Shown piece after piece: positions 8,870 through 15,991 of a stretch of 64,000 nt of DNA. Numbering within the stretch: position 1 is the stretch's first letter; the number at the start of each line of letters is the position of its first letter. Made by a program: the position numbers and the translations under genes. The notes under the pieces were generated by a model that had not been told where the DNA came from, did no database searches, and worked only from the letters and a program-made list of their open reading frames with translations. Source of the stretch: Enterocloster bolteae (GTDB lineage Bacteria; Bacillota; Clostridia; Lachnospirales; Lachnospiraceae); the NCBI RefSeq assembly GCF_002234575.2, contig NZ_CP022464.2:1612001-1676000 (forward strand), read 5' to 3'.

Positions 8870-9797
8870 GCTGCCGCTGCTGCCGTTTCAGTTCCGCCAG
8901 TATATCCGGCGGGATACGGTCAACCAGCCGCTGTAAATTGTCCAGTTCGCTTTTCAGCTTTGCCCGTTCCATCGCATCTTTCATCTTGCCTTTTTCACTG
9001 GCTTTTGCCCTTGCTTCCAGCTTTTCATTTTCCGCTAACAGGTCATTGATTGTGACCTTGTATTTTTTCAACTGCCCGGAGAAATTCCCCATCTGTGGGA
9101 ACCACTTTTTCAGCATGGAGAGGGCTTCCTCTTTTTTCTTTCCGGCATTCAGCGGGTTAATGCCGTCCAGCGTGGCTTCAATGGCTCTTGCCTGTTTGGA
9201 TAGATTGACCGCCTGCTTGAACAGACGGGTGGGGATATGCTTCCTGCCTGTCTTGCTGGCACTTTCCCCACGCTCCAAGTCGGGATATTTCTCCACCATA
9301 TAGGCGTGAAAATCGTCCTGCCATTTTGAGAGATTGGCTCTGTTGCCGATAATCTCCTTAGCGCACAGGCGGTTGTCCTCTGTCAGAGGGACAAAGACCA
9401 AATGCAGGTGGGGTGTTTTCTCGTCCATGTGTACCACTGCCGATACGATATTTTCCCGGCCTACCCGCCCGATTAAGAAATCAGCCGCCCTATGGAAAAA
9501 TTCCTGTATCTCCTTTGGGGGCTTCTTCTTGAAAAACTCCGGGCTGGCGGTAATCAGCGTATCCACAAACCGGGTACTATCCTTACGGGTGCGGCAGCCA
9601 GCTTGTTCAATACGGTTCTGTATAAAGTGGTAGTACCTGCTCTCCGGCTTAACAATGTGGAAGTTGTATTTGCTCCGGCTGGTGTCAATGTCGGGATTGC
9701 TGGCGTACTGTTCCTTTTGCCGTTCGTGATGGGCTTCCAGCGGCCTTGCCGGGTTGCCCTTGTGTTTCTCAAACCGCAAGATTGCGTGTTGTGCCAT
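8853..9797 (-). CDS. MobV-family relaxase (Pre/Mob plasmid recombination enzyme)
   Basis: A 314-residue relaxase that would nick oriT and pilot the IME strand during mobilization. The N-terminal MAQHAILRFEKHKGNPARPLEAHHERQ motif is typical of MobV/Pre proteins. The metal-binding histidines are visible in VVHMDEKTPHLHLVFVPL (about residues 122-139). The C-terminal third (about 225-314) is a long charged coiled coil (LLAENEKLEARAKASEKGKMKDAMERAKL). It precedes the small ORF and the recombinase on the same strand. Length and motifs suggest it is intact. Confidence 0.93.
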   Translation of the reverse strand: MAQHAILRFEKHKGNPARPLEAHHERQKEQYASNPDIDTSRSKYNFHIVKPESRYYHFIQNRIEQAGCRTRKDSTRFVDTLITASPEFFKKKPPKEIQEFFHRAADFLIGRVGRENIVSAVVHMDEKTPHLHLVFVPLTEDNRLCAKEIIGNRANLSKWQDDFHAYMVEKYPDLERGESASKTGRKHIPTRLFKQAVNLSKQARAIEATLDGINPLNAGKKKEEALSMLKKWFPQMGNFSGQLKKYKVTINDLLAENEKLEARAKASEKGKMKDAMERAKLKSELDNLQRLVDRIPPDILAELKRQQRQHGKER

Positions 9798-9984
9798 TCT
9801 GCTCCTTTCCTCGTTCCATTCTTTTCCAGCGGGTTTTCCACAGGGAAAATCCCGCCGAAACTATCTCTGATAGGATTGGAATGGAATAGATATAAATAAA
9901 ATCGTTTTAATCTCTGTATTTCTATATACCGTCCGGTTTTCGTACTTCAAGAGGATTGATTATCGTACTCTATGAGTGCGGTTT

Positions 9985-10380
9985 TCAGTCCTCCGGCGTT
10001 CCATAACCGGATTTCTTGAAGTCGGTGTTTGAAACCGCTTCATAGGATTTTGGATAAATGCGGTTGGGTTTTCCACAGCCCTGCTTCTGGATTTCCACCA
10101 GTCCGGCATATTGTAGCTCCCGCAGGGTATTGACCGCTTTCTGCCGCCCGCAGTGGAGCAGCTCCACTACCTCGTTAATGGGATAGTAGAGGTAAATCCG
10201 CCCGTATTCATCTGCCCAGCCGTTTTTTCGGGATAGGTCTGTCCGGCGCAGGATAAAGGCGTACAGAACCTTTGCTTCGTTGGACAGGGGTGTGAATGTG
10301 GGGGCTTCAAAAAGGAAATTGGGAAGCCGGGTAAAGCTGACCGCCTTTTCCGGCTGATGGATATAAATGGTGTTTGCCAT
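9985..10380 (-). CDS. RepA_N-type replication initiator, short form
   Basis: A 131-residue protein matching the N-terminal DNA-binding domain of replication initiator protein A (YIHQPEKAVSFTRLPNFLFEAPTFTPLSNEAKVLYAFILRRTDLS...YYPINEVVELLHCGRQKAVNTLRELQYAGLVE). A winged-helix segment is evident around residues 60-95. Full RepA proteins are usually two to three times as long, so this copy either represents a short form used as a regulator or plasmid-like replication factor in IMEs, or is truncated. No clear ribosome binding site precedes its ATG. Confidence 0.75.
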   Translation of the reverse strand: MANTIYIHQPEKAVSFTRLPNFLFEAPTFTPLSNEAKVLYAFILRRTDLSRKNGWADEYGRIYLYYPINEVVELLHCGRQKAVNTLRELQYAGLVEIQKQGCGKPNRIYPKSYEAVSNTDFKKSGYGTPED

Positions 10381-10415
10381 ATCGTGTTTTGTGGACGGTT
10401 AGAAGCCTGTTTCCG

Positions 10416-10446
10416 GGGGCAGACGGTAGTTTCTATTGCCTGCCCC
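10416..10446. repeat. Inverted repeat upstream of RepA_N gene
   Basis: GGGGCAG (10416-10422) pairs with CTGCCCC (10440-10446), with partial pairing extending inward. There is no T-run on either strand, so a plain terminator is unlikely; an operator or attenuator for the RepA_N gene is possible. Confidence 0.4.
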
Positions 10447-10491
10447 TGTTCTGTGCTTGCAAAGCCTTGAAAATCAAGGACTTTTCAGCCC

Positions 10492-10905
10492 CTAACTGTC
10501 CACAGTAGACCTCCTTTTCCGTTCACTTTCTGTTTTCTGCCGCCTGTGAACTCTGGCGGCGCAGTCGGGGCAGTACTTTGCCCGGTTGGATTTAGGGACG
10601 AACACACCGCCGCAGACCGCACAGCGTTTCAAGTCCTTATCCCGGAAAATCTCCGCTTCCAGCGTCTTGTCCAGCGGCAAAACCGCCCAGCGGAACCACT
10701 TACAGCAGACCGAGAAAGAAACCGTCTGCGGACAGGTGCAGGTGTCCCCATCGTCAAGGAACATACAGTTCCCGTCCTCATAACAGCAGCACTCCCGGCG
10801 GATCAGGGCGTTTGCCTGTTTCCGCTGCGCTGGGGTCATGCGGTAAAGGGAACCGTCCGGCCTGCGTTCCAGCGGTGGCAAGTCTTTATAGGGGTTATCT
10901 CTCAT
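10492..10905 (-). CDS. Cysteine-rich VLP-type zinc-binding protein
   Basis: A 137-residue small protein, common in Firmicute mobilizable elements next to RepA_N and relaxase genes. The start is ATG 10905 because GGAGGG lies 4-9 bases upstream; the longer frame to 11100 has no such site. Cysteines occur in two groups: RRECCCYEDGNCMFLDDGDTCTCPQ...CCKWF in the middle, and a C-terminal zinc ribbon CAVCGGVFVPKSNRAKYCPDCAARVHRRQ. The C-terminus is very basic. A nucleic-acid-binding role is likely, the exact job unknown. Confidence 0.8.
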   Translation of the reverse strand: MRDNPYKDLPPLERRPDGSLYRMTPAQRKQANALIRRECCCYEDGNCMFLDDGDTCTCPQTVSFSVCCKWFRWAVLPLDKTLEAEIFRDKDLKRCAVCGGVFVPKSNRAKYCPDCAARVHRRQKTESERKRRSTVDS

Positions 10906-10999
10906 GCGTTCCCTCCATTTTTCGCTTTTGCCGTTCGCCCCGAAAAGGCTTCCTGCCCCATTCCTGCGGCGTGTTCCGGCGTTGGCACGCTCCCCGCAG

Positions 11000-11047
11000 C
11001 TTCTGGACACTTGTCCCGAAGTGACCTCTGGACAAAGTGTCCAGAAG
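11000..11047. repeat. Long inverted repeat, candidate operator or replication/transfer site of IME
   Basis: CTTCTGGACACTTGTCC (11000-11016) is inverted at 11030-11047 with one extra base in the right arm. The loop region contains TTGTCCCGAAGT (11011-11022), which recurs in the same orientation at 12986-12997 inside another perfect inverted repeat. It lies between the divergent Cys-rich and DUF4365 genes. Confidence 0.5.
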
Positions 11048-11270
11048 TCCGTCTCCTTGCGGTGCTTCCCCGGCCGGGGTATTTCTTTTCGGACGGTCAT
11101 TCGGTTTTCAAGGTGCTGTCCATCGATGAACTACCCTAAGTCTACACCTAAATGACCGTTCGTCCCGTATATCCAAGAGGTAGGAAATCCGCCAAAAAAA
11201 CTGCCTATTTCCACGCTCTCGGAATTGTGGTAGAATGAAAAAGAGAAATGTAGCAGGAGGTGGAAATGAA

Positions 11271-11732
11271 ATGTATAACCTAAATTGGTCAAGAAGTGAC
11301 CTCACCCGGCAAAAGCTGGGGACGTTCTGTGAATACTACGCAAAAATGTCATTAGCCTCTTATGGAGTGAGCATTTATACTTCCGAGGTTGATGACCATG
11401 GAATAGATTTTATTGCAGAAAGCAAGAGAGGATTTTTGAAGTTTCAAGTTAAAGCCATTCGCAAAGGAACAGGCTATGTTTTTATGCGGGAGGAATATTT
11501 TGATATTTCAGACCAATCACTTTACTTGTTCTTGCTTTTGCTAAATGATGGCGAACACCCCATAGAATATTTAATTCCTGCGACCACATGGGATAACGAC
11601 AGTAGTAATACTTTTGTTTACCATTCATACGAGGGTAAAAAGTCGAAACCAGAATATGGCCTAAATATTTCTGCCAAGAACATTCCGCAGCTCGAAAGAT
11701 TTAAGTTAGAAAATATGATAACGGCAATATAA
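11271..11732 (+). CDS. DUF4365-like protein, PD-(D/E)XK nuclease-type fold
   Basis: A 153-residue protein. ATG 11271 is preferred because an AGGAGGTGG site lies just before it and the homologous-looking sequence begins LNWSRSDLTRQKLGTFCEYYAKMSLASYG. The core EVDDHGIDFIAESKRGFLKFQVKAIRK fits the GxD...(E/Q)xK signature of PD-(D/E)XK nucleases as seen in DUF4365 proteins; D, Q and K are present. It is followed 13 bp later by an XRE regulator. DUF4365 domains often occur in defence or mobile-element cargo. Nuclease activity is inferred, not shown. Confidence 0.65.
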   Translation: MYNLNWSRSDLTRQKLGTFCEYYAKMSLASYGVSIYTSEVDDHGIDFIAESKRGFLKFQVKAIRKGTGYVFMREEYFDISDQSLYLFLLLLNDGEHPIEYLIPATTWDNDSSNTFVYHSYEGKKSKPEYGLNISAKNIPQLERFKLENMITAI

Positions 11733-11745
11733 TGAGGAACAAAAT

Positions 11746-12546
11746 ATGGCTTTAACCATTCAAGAGCGCCTAAAAGACCTGCGTGTAGAGCGTGGGCTGA
11801 CGCTGGAACAGCTTGCGGAGCAGACCCACCTCTCCAAGTCTGCGCTGGGCAGTTATGAAGCGGAGGATTTTAAGGACATCAGCCACTATGCCCTTATCAA
11901 GCTGGCGAAGTTTTACAGCGTGACCGCCGATTACCTGCTGGGGCTGTCCGAAACAAAAAATCACCCAAACGCCGATCTTGCAGACCTGCGTGTGAGTGAT
12001 GATATGATTGAACTGTTGAAAAGCGGGCTGGTGGATAATTTCCTCTTGTGTGAACTGGCGGTACACCCGGATTTCCCCCGGCTCATGGCTGACCTTGAAA
12101 TCTATGTGAACGGAACGGCAGTCAAGCAGGTACAGAGCGCAAATGCCATTGTGGATATTATGAGCGCAACCATTATGAAGCAGCACAATCCCGGCTTGTC
12201 CGACCCGCAGCTAAGGCAGCTTATCGCCGCCCATATTGACGATGACAGCTTTTGCCGCTATGTAATACAGCAGGACATAAACGGCATAGCCCTTGACCTG
12301 CGGGAAGCCCATAAGGACGATTTTTTCAGCGTCCCGGAGGACAATCCTCTGGAAGATTTTTTGCAAGCCGCAGAAGCAGCGTCCACTCCGGGCAGCGACC
12401 CGGAACAGGCGGCGATGGCGTTTATCTGTAAACGGCTCAAGCTGAACTATGGGAAGCTGTCGGAGGAAGAAAGAAAGTGGCTGAAAAGGATTGCGCAGAA
12501 GTCGGACTTGCTGAAAAACCCAAAACCGCAGCGGGGGAGAAAGTAA
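11746..12546 (+). CDS. XRE-family transcriptional regulator of IME
   Basis: A 266-residue protein with an N-terminal helix-turn-helix (residues 7-67, ERLKDLRVERGLTLEQLAEQTHLSKSALGSYEAEDF...YYSVTADYLLGLSE type). A long helical C-terminal region of unknown function follows, ending in a basic KNPKPQRGRK tail. It sits directly after the DUF4365-like gene, suggesting co-transcription, and probably regulates element genes or the divergent block. A recognisable but poorly characterised IME protein. Confidence 0.85.
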   Translation: MALTIQERLKDLRVERGLTLEQLAEQTHLSKSALGSYEAEDFKDISHYALIKLAKFYSVTADYLLGLSETKNHPNADLADLRVSDDMIELLKSGLVDNFLLCELAVHPDFPRLMADLEIYVNGTAVKQVQSANAIVDIMSATIMKQHNPGLSDPQLRQLIAAHIDDDSFCRYVIQQDINGIALDLREAHKDDFFSVPEDNPLEDFLQAAEAASTPGSDPEQAAMAFICKRLKLNYGKLSEEERKWLKRIAQKSDLLKNPKPQRGRK

Positions 12547-12625
12547 AGGGATAAATCGGGATTTGGCAAAGGCGTGTATATGAAAAAGTAACTTCCAGTT
12601 TGCAAGAGAAAGGTATGGTGAGCGA

Positions 12626-12835
12626 ATGAGAATATTATACGAACTTTCATGGTTATGGGAGACGCTGGTTATTGCGCTTGCGGTTGCGGCTGTTTGCGTG
12701 GTTTGCGCCATGCTAATCTGTAAGGCAGTAAAGAAGAACCTCAGCAAAAAAACGGCGGCAGTTATCGGCGCAGCAGCGTTTGCGGGCGCTGTTTTGGCAG
12801 TCATTGTGATTGCCCGGACTCCGATGCCGCTTTGA
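12626..12835 (+). CDS. Small membrane protein
   Basis: A 69-residue protein with two hydrophobic helices (about residues 10-32, ETLVIALAVAAVCVVCAMLIC, and 44-65, AAVIGAAAFAGAVLAVIVIA) separated by a basic KAVKKNLSKK loop. AAAGGTATGGTGAGCG before ATG 12626 gives a weak binding site. It is the last forward gene of the IME cargo. I do not recognise it; small two-helix proteins in such elements may act in entry exclusion or stress, but there is no direct evidence here. Confidence 0.5.
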   Translation: MRILYELSWLWETLVIALAVAAVCVVCAMLICKAVKKNLSKKTAAVIGAAAFAGAVLAVIVIARTPMPL

Positions 12836-12974
12836 TTAAACGGGATGCTTGATTGCCTGTGCATAAGTACAACTTCAAGTTTATCGGGGAAATAGCAAAG
12901 CCCTAAAACGGCTTCCCGCCCATTTCAATTTTGAGAGAAAAATCCGTCTGTTTTTTCGTGAGTGTGTCCACAAG

Positions 12975-12995
12975 TTCGGGACATTTTGTCCCGAA
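12975..12995. repeat. Perfect inverted repeat TTCGGGACA-TTT-TGTCCCGAA
   Basis: Nine-base arms with a 3-base centre. It shares TTGTCCCGAAGT (12986-12997) with the long inverted repeat at 11000-11047, in the same orientation. It is located past the small membrane gene and before the candidate oriT; a protein-binding site is likely. Confidence 0.5.
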
Positions 12996-13180
12996 GTCCG
13001 GCGTGGGACGAGGAACGGGGGCTTTCATATACGCCCTGTCTGCTGATAAAACCAGTCCTGCGTTTGCGGCTCCACGCCACGCAATCACAGCCCTGCTTTC
13101 CTGCCGCTTCAAATGCCCTTGCCCTCTCCGGCGGCAACGGCATTTTCACGGCAACGCCGACAGAGCGTATAACACACTAC

Positions 13181-13220
13181 ACTTTGCGAGCAAAGTCGTG
13201 TGCCAAGGGGCAAGCCCCTT
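13181..13220. other. Candidate origin of transfer (oriT) of IME
   Basis: Two short perfect hairpins stand side by side: ACTTTG-CGAG-CAAAGT (13181-13196) and AAGGGG-CAAG-CCCCTT (13205-13220), with CGTGTGCC between them. Paired hairpins around a conserved spacer are typical of oriT regions of mobilizable elements in gut Firmicutes, and this is non-coding DNA near the right end of the IME. The nick site cannot be assigned by eye. MobV oriTs are more often just upstream of mob, so this stays a candidate. Confidence 0.4.
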
Positions 13221-13230
13221 TGGAAACCCC

Positions 13231-13297
13231 TGACAACAAAACAGGCTGAATATCCCGCACTTTCCCGGTGCTTGATACTCAGCCTTTATTTGTTGTC
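13231..13297. terminator. Large stem-loop at right end of IME
   Basis: TGACAACAAAACAGGCTGA (13231-13249) pairs with TCAGCCTTTATTTGTTGTCA (13279-13297 region) around a 29-base loop. It is 25 bp from the right terminal repeat and could stop transcription in either direction between the element and the host gene. Confidence 0.55.
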
Positions 13298-13321
13298 AGC
13301 AGCCCCCGTTTCGTGGTCTGC

Positions 13322-13341
13322 GTGTAGTTCCTTGTAAACTG
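13322..13341. repeat. IME right terminal inverted repeat
   Basis: GTGTAGTTCCTTGTAAACTG is the inverse complement of 6995-7014 with one mismatch and lies 4 bases inside the right junction. Joined in a circular form, the two ends would create a near-palindromic attP. Confidence 0.75.
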
Positions 13342-13345
13342 ACCT

Positions 13346-13723
13346 AAATGGGATTGCAAGTATCATCTGGTTTTTGCACCAAAATATCGTAGACAGGTAA
13401 TCTATAAAGATATCAAGGCAGATGTAGGACAAATCCTTGGGACATTATGCCGAAGAAAAGGAATCGAGATAATCGAGGCACAATGCATGCCAGATCATAT
13501 TCATATGCTGGTAAGCATTCCGCCCAAATATTCAGTATCAGAGGTGGTGGGATATCTCAAAGGAAAAAGTTCACTCATGATATTCGAGAAGCATGCGAAC
13601 CTAAAGTATAAGTACGGAAACCGTCATTTCTGGTGCCGTGGATATTACGTGGACACAGTAGGAAAGAATACGGCGGCAATAAAGGCATACATCCAAAATC
13701 AGATAAAAGAGGACTTGGAATAA
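13346..13723 (+). pseudogene. tnpA: IS200/IS605 tnpA, 3' fragment
   Basis: The frame opens at AAA 13346 with KWDCKYHLVFAPKYRRQVIY and runs through the conserved HUH motif of Y1 transposases (MPDHIHMLVSIPP) to the catalytic region GNRHFWCRGYYVDTVGKN, whose second Tyr of GYYVDTVG is the expected nucleophile. It is the continuation of 6962-6991. The last residues (QNQIKEDLE) are followed by a stop somewhat earlier than usual for the family, so the 3' end is probably also truncated. Precise loss of the IME would rejoin the two parts. Confidence 0.85.
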
Positions 13724-13955
13724 TATCAATTTTTACCACCTCCTGGTGGGAGGTGAAATCCAGAACATAGGACGTTTTTTCTGGTTCGGGAATCTGGCAG
13801 GCCTTTTTACGCAGCCTGGTTGCAGCATTATAAAAAGAACTGTTGCTGATGTTATGTAGTTCACACCATGCATGATCCGTCAAGCCGCTCTGGCGGCCCT
13901 CCGTGATAATTTGGAGCCATTCTTGCTCAGAACGATAGATCCGGCGCTTTGTCAT
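13722..13955 (-). pseudogene. IS66 accessory protein TnpA, N-terminal fragment
   Basis: On the minus strand, ATG 13955 (GGAGGAGG upstream) opens an IS66-type TnpA: MTKRRIYRSEQEWLQIITEGRQSGLTDHAWCELHNISNSSFYNAATRLRKKA, then VLDFTSHQEVVKIDIIP. After about 13722 the sequence enters the IS200 transposase, so the IS66 element was cut or fused here. No tnpB or tnpC of this copy is present. The boundary is blurred because TnpA-like sequence runs right up to the tnpA stop of the IS200 element. Confidence 0.7.
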
Positions 13956-14039
13956 GGAACCTCCTCCGTTTCATCATCCTATCGGATATAAGATTACCAA
14001 TAGGATAGTGTAGTAAAAAACTACTTACTACCATTATGA

Positions 14040-14387
14040 ATGGGAAATGGTTCCTTGGCTACCTACCCAATATTTAGGCGCTTTATATCAGAAGAACGAT
14101 ATAACCGAATGCTAGAAAGCTATGACAAAGCCATGGAGGAGATAGATGACCTCAAGGGGTTACTGAAAACAGTTCTTGAAAATACTGGAAAGGTTGTACC
14201 GGTGCAACAGAAGTGGGACATAGAACATGCCACAGGCAAGGATGACATGGTCAAGGAGAATCTAATCAATGTAATTGTAGTGTTCCTCAATGGGAGGTAT
14301 GTAAATGCAGTATGGAATGTGTACTACTTCATCCTGGGCATGAGACAGGTACGTGGTAGAGGAACAAGCAAGGGAATGAGGGGGTAG
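14040..14387 (+). CDS. Hypothetical protein, possibly 5'-truncated
   Basis: A 115-residue frame. Residues 18-55 (ERYNRMLESYDKAMEEIDDLKGLLKTVLEN) look like a genuine helical or coiled-coil segment; the C-terminal part is basic (RQVRGRGTSKGMRG). No ribosome binding site precedes ATG 14040, and the start lies close to the IS66 fragment, so the original 5' end was probably lost. Its neighbours on the same strand look like phage or conjugative-element genes. Not recognised. Confidence 0.4.
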   Translation: MGNGSLATYPIFRRFISEERYNRMLESYDKAMEEIDDLKGLLKTVLENTGKVVPVQQKWDIEHATGKDDMVKENLINVIVVFLNGRYVNAVWNVYYFILGMRQVRGRGTSKGMRG

Positions 14388-14397
14388 CGACATGTAG

Positions 14398-14550
14398 TTG
14401 AAAGATATAACAGTTAAACACATAACACCAGAGGAACTGCCGTCTATTCTGTGTTTCCAACTTAGTTATAAACATCACACAGAACTGGGGAAAGACACAT
14501 CTGAGGAAATGAAGCTGCTGAACCAGCTTAAGAATGAGTGGGGAGTGTAG
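14398..14550 (+). CDS. Possible small ORF with TTG start
   Basis: Fifty codons from TTG 14398: LKDITVKHITPEELPSILCF...ELGKDTSEEMKLLNQLKNEWGV. The composition looks protein-like and the frame sits between two same-strand genes, but a stop codon directly precedes the TTG and the binding site is poor. It may be a fragment of a larger phage-type gene. Low confidence. Confidence 0.25.
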   Translation: MKDITVKHITPEELPSILCFQLSYKHHTELGKDTSEEMKLLNQLKNEWGV

Positions 14551-14618
14551 GTATTGCAAATATAAACGCAATAACCACGTATTATCCATTGCGATATCGC
14601 AACAGAAGGGAGAACAAC

Positions 14619-15017
14619 ATGAATAAAGAAGAGATAAAGAAAATTGTGGTGGACTACATAAACAAGAATGAATCGGCCAGCTATGCGGAACTGCAGTGGC
14701 TGTTTGAGAAGAAGGGCTATGACTACAAAGGAAAACTGCTGTCCTGTTCGGATGTCTGCGAACATGTAGTGTTCTGGAGTGGCTGGAATGCGGAAGCCTT
14801 TGACCTGATGACGGAGCTGTTGCATGAGGGAGTGGCCTACCGGGAGCCAGCGCATCCCCTGCGGTATCTTATGGATGGGGCCGCCCTTACCCTGCCAAAG
14901 GTACAGCGCGCGGTGCAGTATAAGACGGACCATTGGGCGCCGGTGGTGTTTGTAAAGGGATTGGATCCGGAACTTATGACGTCACAAGTTAAGATAAAGG
15001 CAGAGGGAACGGAATGA
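14619..15017 (+). CDS. Hypothetical phage/mobile-element protein
   Basis: A 132-residue protein starting at ATG 14619 (AAGGGAG upstream). It reads MNKEEIKKIVVDYINKNESASYAELQWLFEKKGYDYKGKLLSCSDVCEHVVFWSGWNAEAFDLMTELLHEG. The first 40 residues resemble a winged-helix arrangement. I recall similar sequences beside phage or ICE replication genes in gut Firmicutes, but no function. The decayed primase gene 1.3 kb downstream fits that setting. Confidence 0.55.
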   Translation: MNKEEIKKIVVDYINKNESASYAELQWLFEKKGYDYKGKLLSCSDVCEHVVFWSGWNAEAFDLMTELLHEGVAYREPAHPLRYLMDGAALTLPKVQRAVQYKTDHWAPVVFVKGLDPELMTSQVKIKAEGTE

Positions 15018-15049
15018 GATGTAATTTCTGTGGTATCAACTGCTGTTAC

Positions 15050-15367
15050 TTAAAATTTTGGTGGACATGGCAATAGACTAGTTATCCTGGATGATTTTAA
15101 ACATGATACTGGTCGATTGGAGGAGGGTAATAGAGGGAGCGGTTTATAGTACAACCGCAGCATGTTGGTTTTAAAGATCAGAAACTCTCCCATTTCATTG
15201 ATTCGGATAGGGCCGGTAGGACTTTCAAGAAAAGTGCCAATGCTAAAGAACGGTGAAAACTCCATTGGGAATAAAAGAAAATCCCCATGGTTATCAGTAT
15301 TGGAAAATCCTTTTAAGGTTTTTTTGCATCCGGACACCATTAGTAAAGTATAAAATTCATTTTTCAT
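15050..15367 (-). CDS. Hypothetical protein
   Basis: A 105-residue protein. ATG 15367 is chosen for its very strong AGGAGGTG site 7 bases upstream; the frame could extend ten codons further. The sequence MKNEFYTLLMVSGCKKTLKGFSNTDNHGDFLLFPMEFSPFFSIGTFLESPTGPIRINEMGEFLIFKTNML has alternating hydrophobic stretches suggesting a small beta fold. It is on the opposite strand to its phage-like neighbours and points the same way as the receiver-domain gene at 15638. Not recognised. Confidence 0.5.
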   Translation of the reverse strand: MKNEFYTLLMVSGCKKTLKGFSNTDNHGDFLLFPMEFSPFFSIGTFLESPTGPIRINEMGEFLIFKTNMLRLYYKPLPLLPSSNRPVSCLKSSRITSLLPCPPKF

Positions 15368-15637
15368 AGCGAACACCTCCTGATTATGATGAAACATGTA
15401 TTTGCAGATATTCTATATTTCCATCCTTTCCTGTGGGGAGAGCCGGTGAGGCTCATAATTGTGCCTCACCGGCTTAGGGACAAATATATAAAATCAAAGC
15501 TCTGACCATTTGATAGTCTAAGCATATATGAAATATATGTCTTAGGTATGTCTAAAATATAAAAAGACAGTTATTTAAAATTTTTATAAATTAATATCAG
15601 ATATGATGTGGATTTGATATGAAAAGAAAGATATTAA

Positions 15638-15991
15638 TTAGGGCTGATTTGGCAATGTTGAAAATAAATTCATAGTTGATGAGTAATCAAGTGGTTGAGA
15701 AAGATTATATTTTATGTCGTAATCAATTAATGGTTGAGGGAAAAGATTTGGCTTAATAGCAATAACGTTGCAGGAACAATCGGCAGGTACCATTTTCAAA
15801 AGCTCTGCTATATCTCTGAAGGGTAAAATTATGTCAATCATAATGACATCGGGAGTAAACATTTTACAGATAACAGAAGCTGCAAGACTGGTAGATGCAA
15901 GATAGCAGTCATAGCTGGCAGTATACAAAATTTGGTATAGTTGGTTTCTTAAATAGGAATCCTTGCTAACGATAAGTATTCTAGTTTCCAT
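15638..15991 (-). CDS. Single-domain response-regulator-like protein
   Basis: A 117-residue protein with a receiver-like fold only: METRILIVSKDSYLRNQLYQILYTASYDCYLASTSLAASVICKMFTPDVIMIDIILPFRDIAELL. The expected phospho-acceptor Asp is in MIDIILP (about residue 52). The acidic pair after the first strand is replaced by SKD and the conserved Lys is not obvious, so phosphorylation may be lost. ATG 15991 has AGGAGGTG upstream. No DNA-binding domain and no kinase nearby. A regulator or relic of a mobile element. Confidence 0.6.
   Translation of the reverse strand: METRILIVSKDSYLRNQLYQILYTASYDCYLASTSLAASVICKMFTPDVIMIDIILPFRDIAELLKMVPADCSCNVIAIKPNLFPQPLIDYDIKYNLSQPLDYSSTMNLFSTLPNQP

Larger units (their letters stand above)
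6992..13345. mobile_element. Integrative mobilizable element (serine recombinase / MobV type), about 6.35 kb
   Basis: Both edges are exact because the element splits a recognisable tnpA gene; AAA is present at both junctions (6989-6991 and 13346-13348). The ends carry near-perfect 20-bp inverted repeats (6995-7014 and 13322-13341, 19/20 identical), as expected for the half-sites of a large serine recombinase. Inside are the recombinase at the left end, a small ORF, a MobV relaxase, a RepA_N-type protein, a Cys-rich protein, a DUF4365-like protein, an XRE regulator, a small membrane protein and a candidate oriT at the right end. It has a relaxase but no type IV secretion genes, so it would need a helper conjugative element to move. 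Confidence 0.88.
6857..13723 (+). mobile_element. IS200/IS605-family element split by an inserted IME
   Basis: A single-strand-type IS200 element is recognised from its Y1 transposase gene, now in two pieces (6962-6991 and 13346-13723), and from a subterminal hairpin at 6857-6875 (CCACCTG/CAGGTGG) upstream of the gene, as expected for a left end. Everything from 6992 to 13345 is foreign to it. The right end could not be fixed: the transposase stops at 13723, about where an IS66 tnpA fragment on the other strand begins. Confidence 0.7.

Noticed and set aside
12903..13149. Two overlapping minus-strand frames of about 70 codons
   Set aside because: They cover the inverted repeat and end region of the IME, overlap each other in different frames, and no ribosome binding site or family was recognised.
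13737..13755. CACCTCC...GGAGGTG hairpin as right end of the IS200 element
   Set aside because: On the minus strand the same bases encode FTSHQEVV of the IS66 TnpA fragment, so the hairpin may belong to that gene. The IS200 right end is left open.
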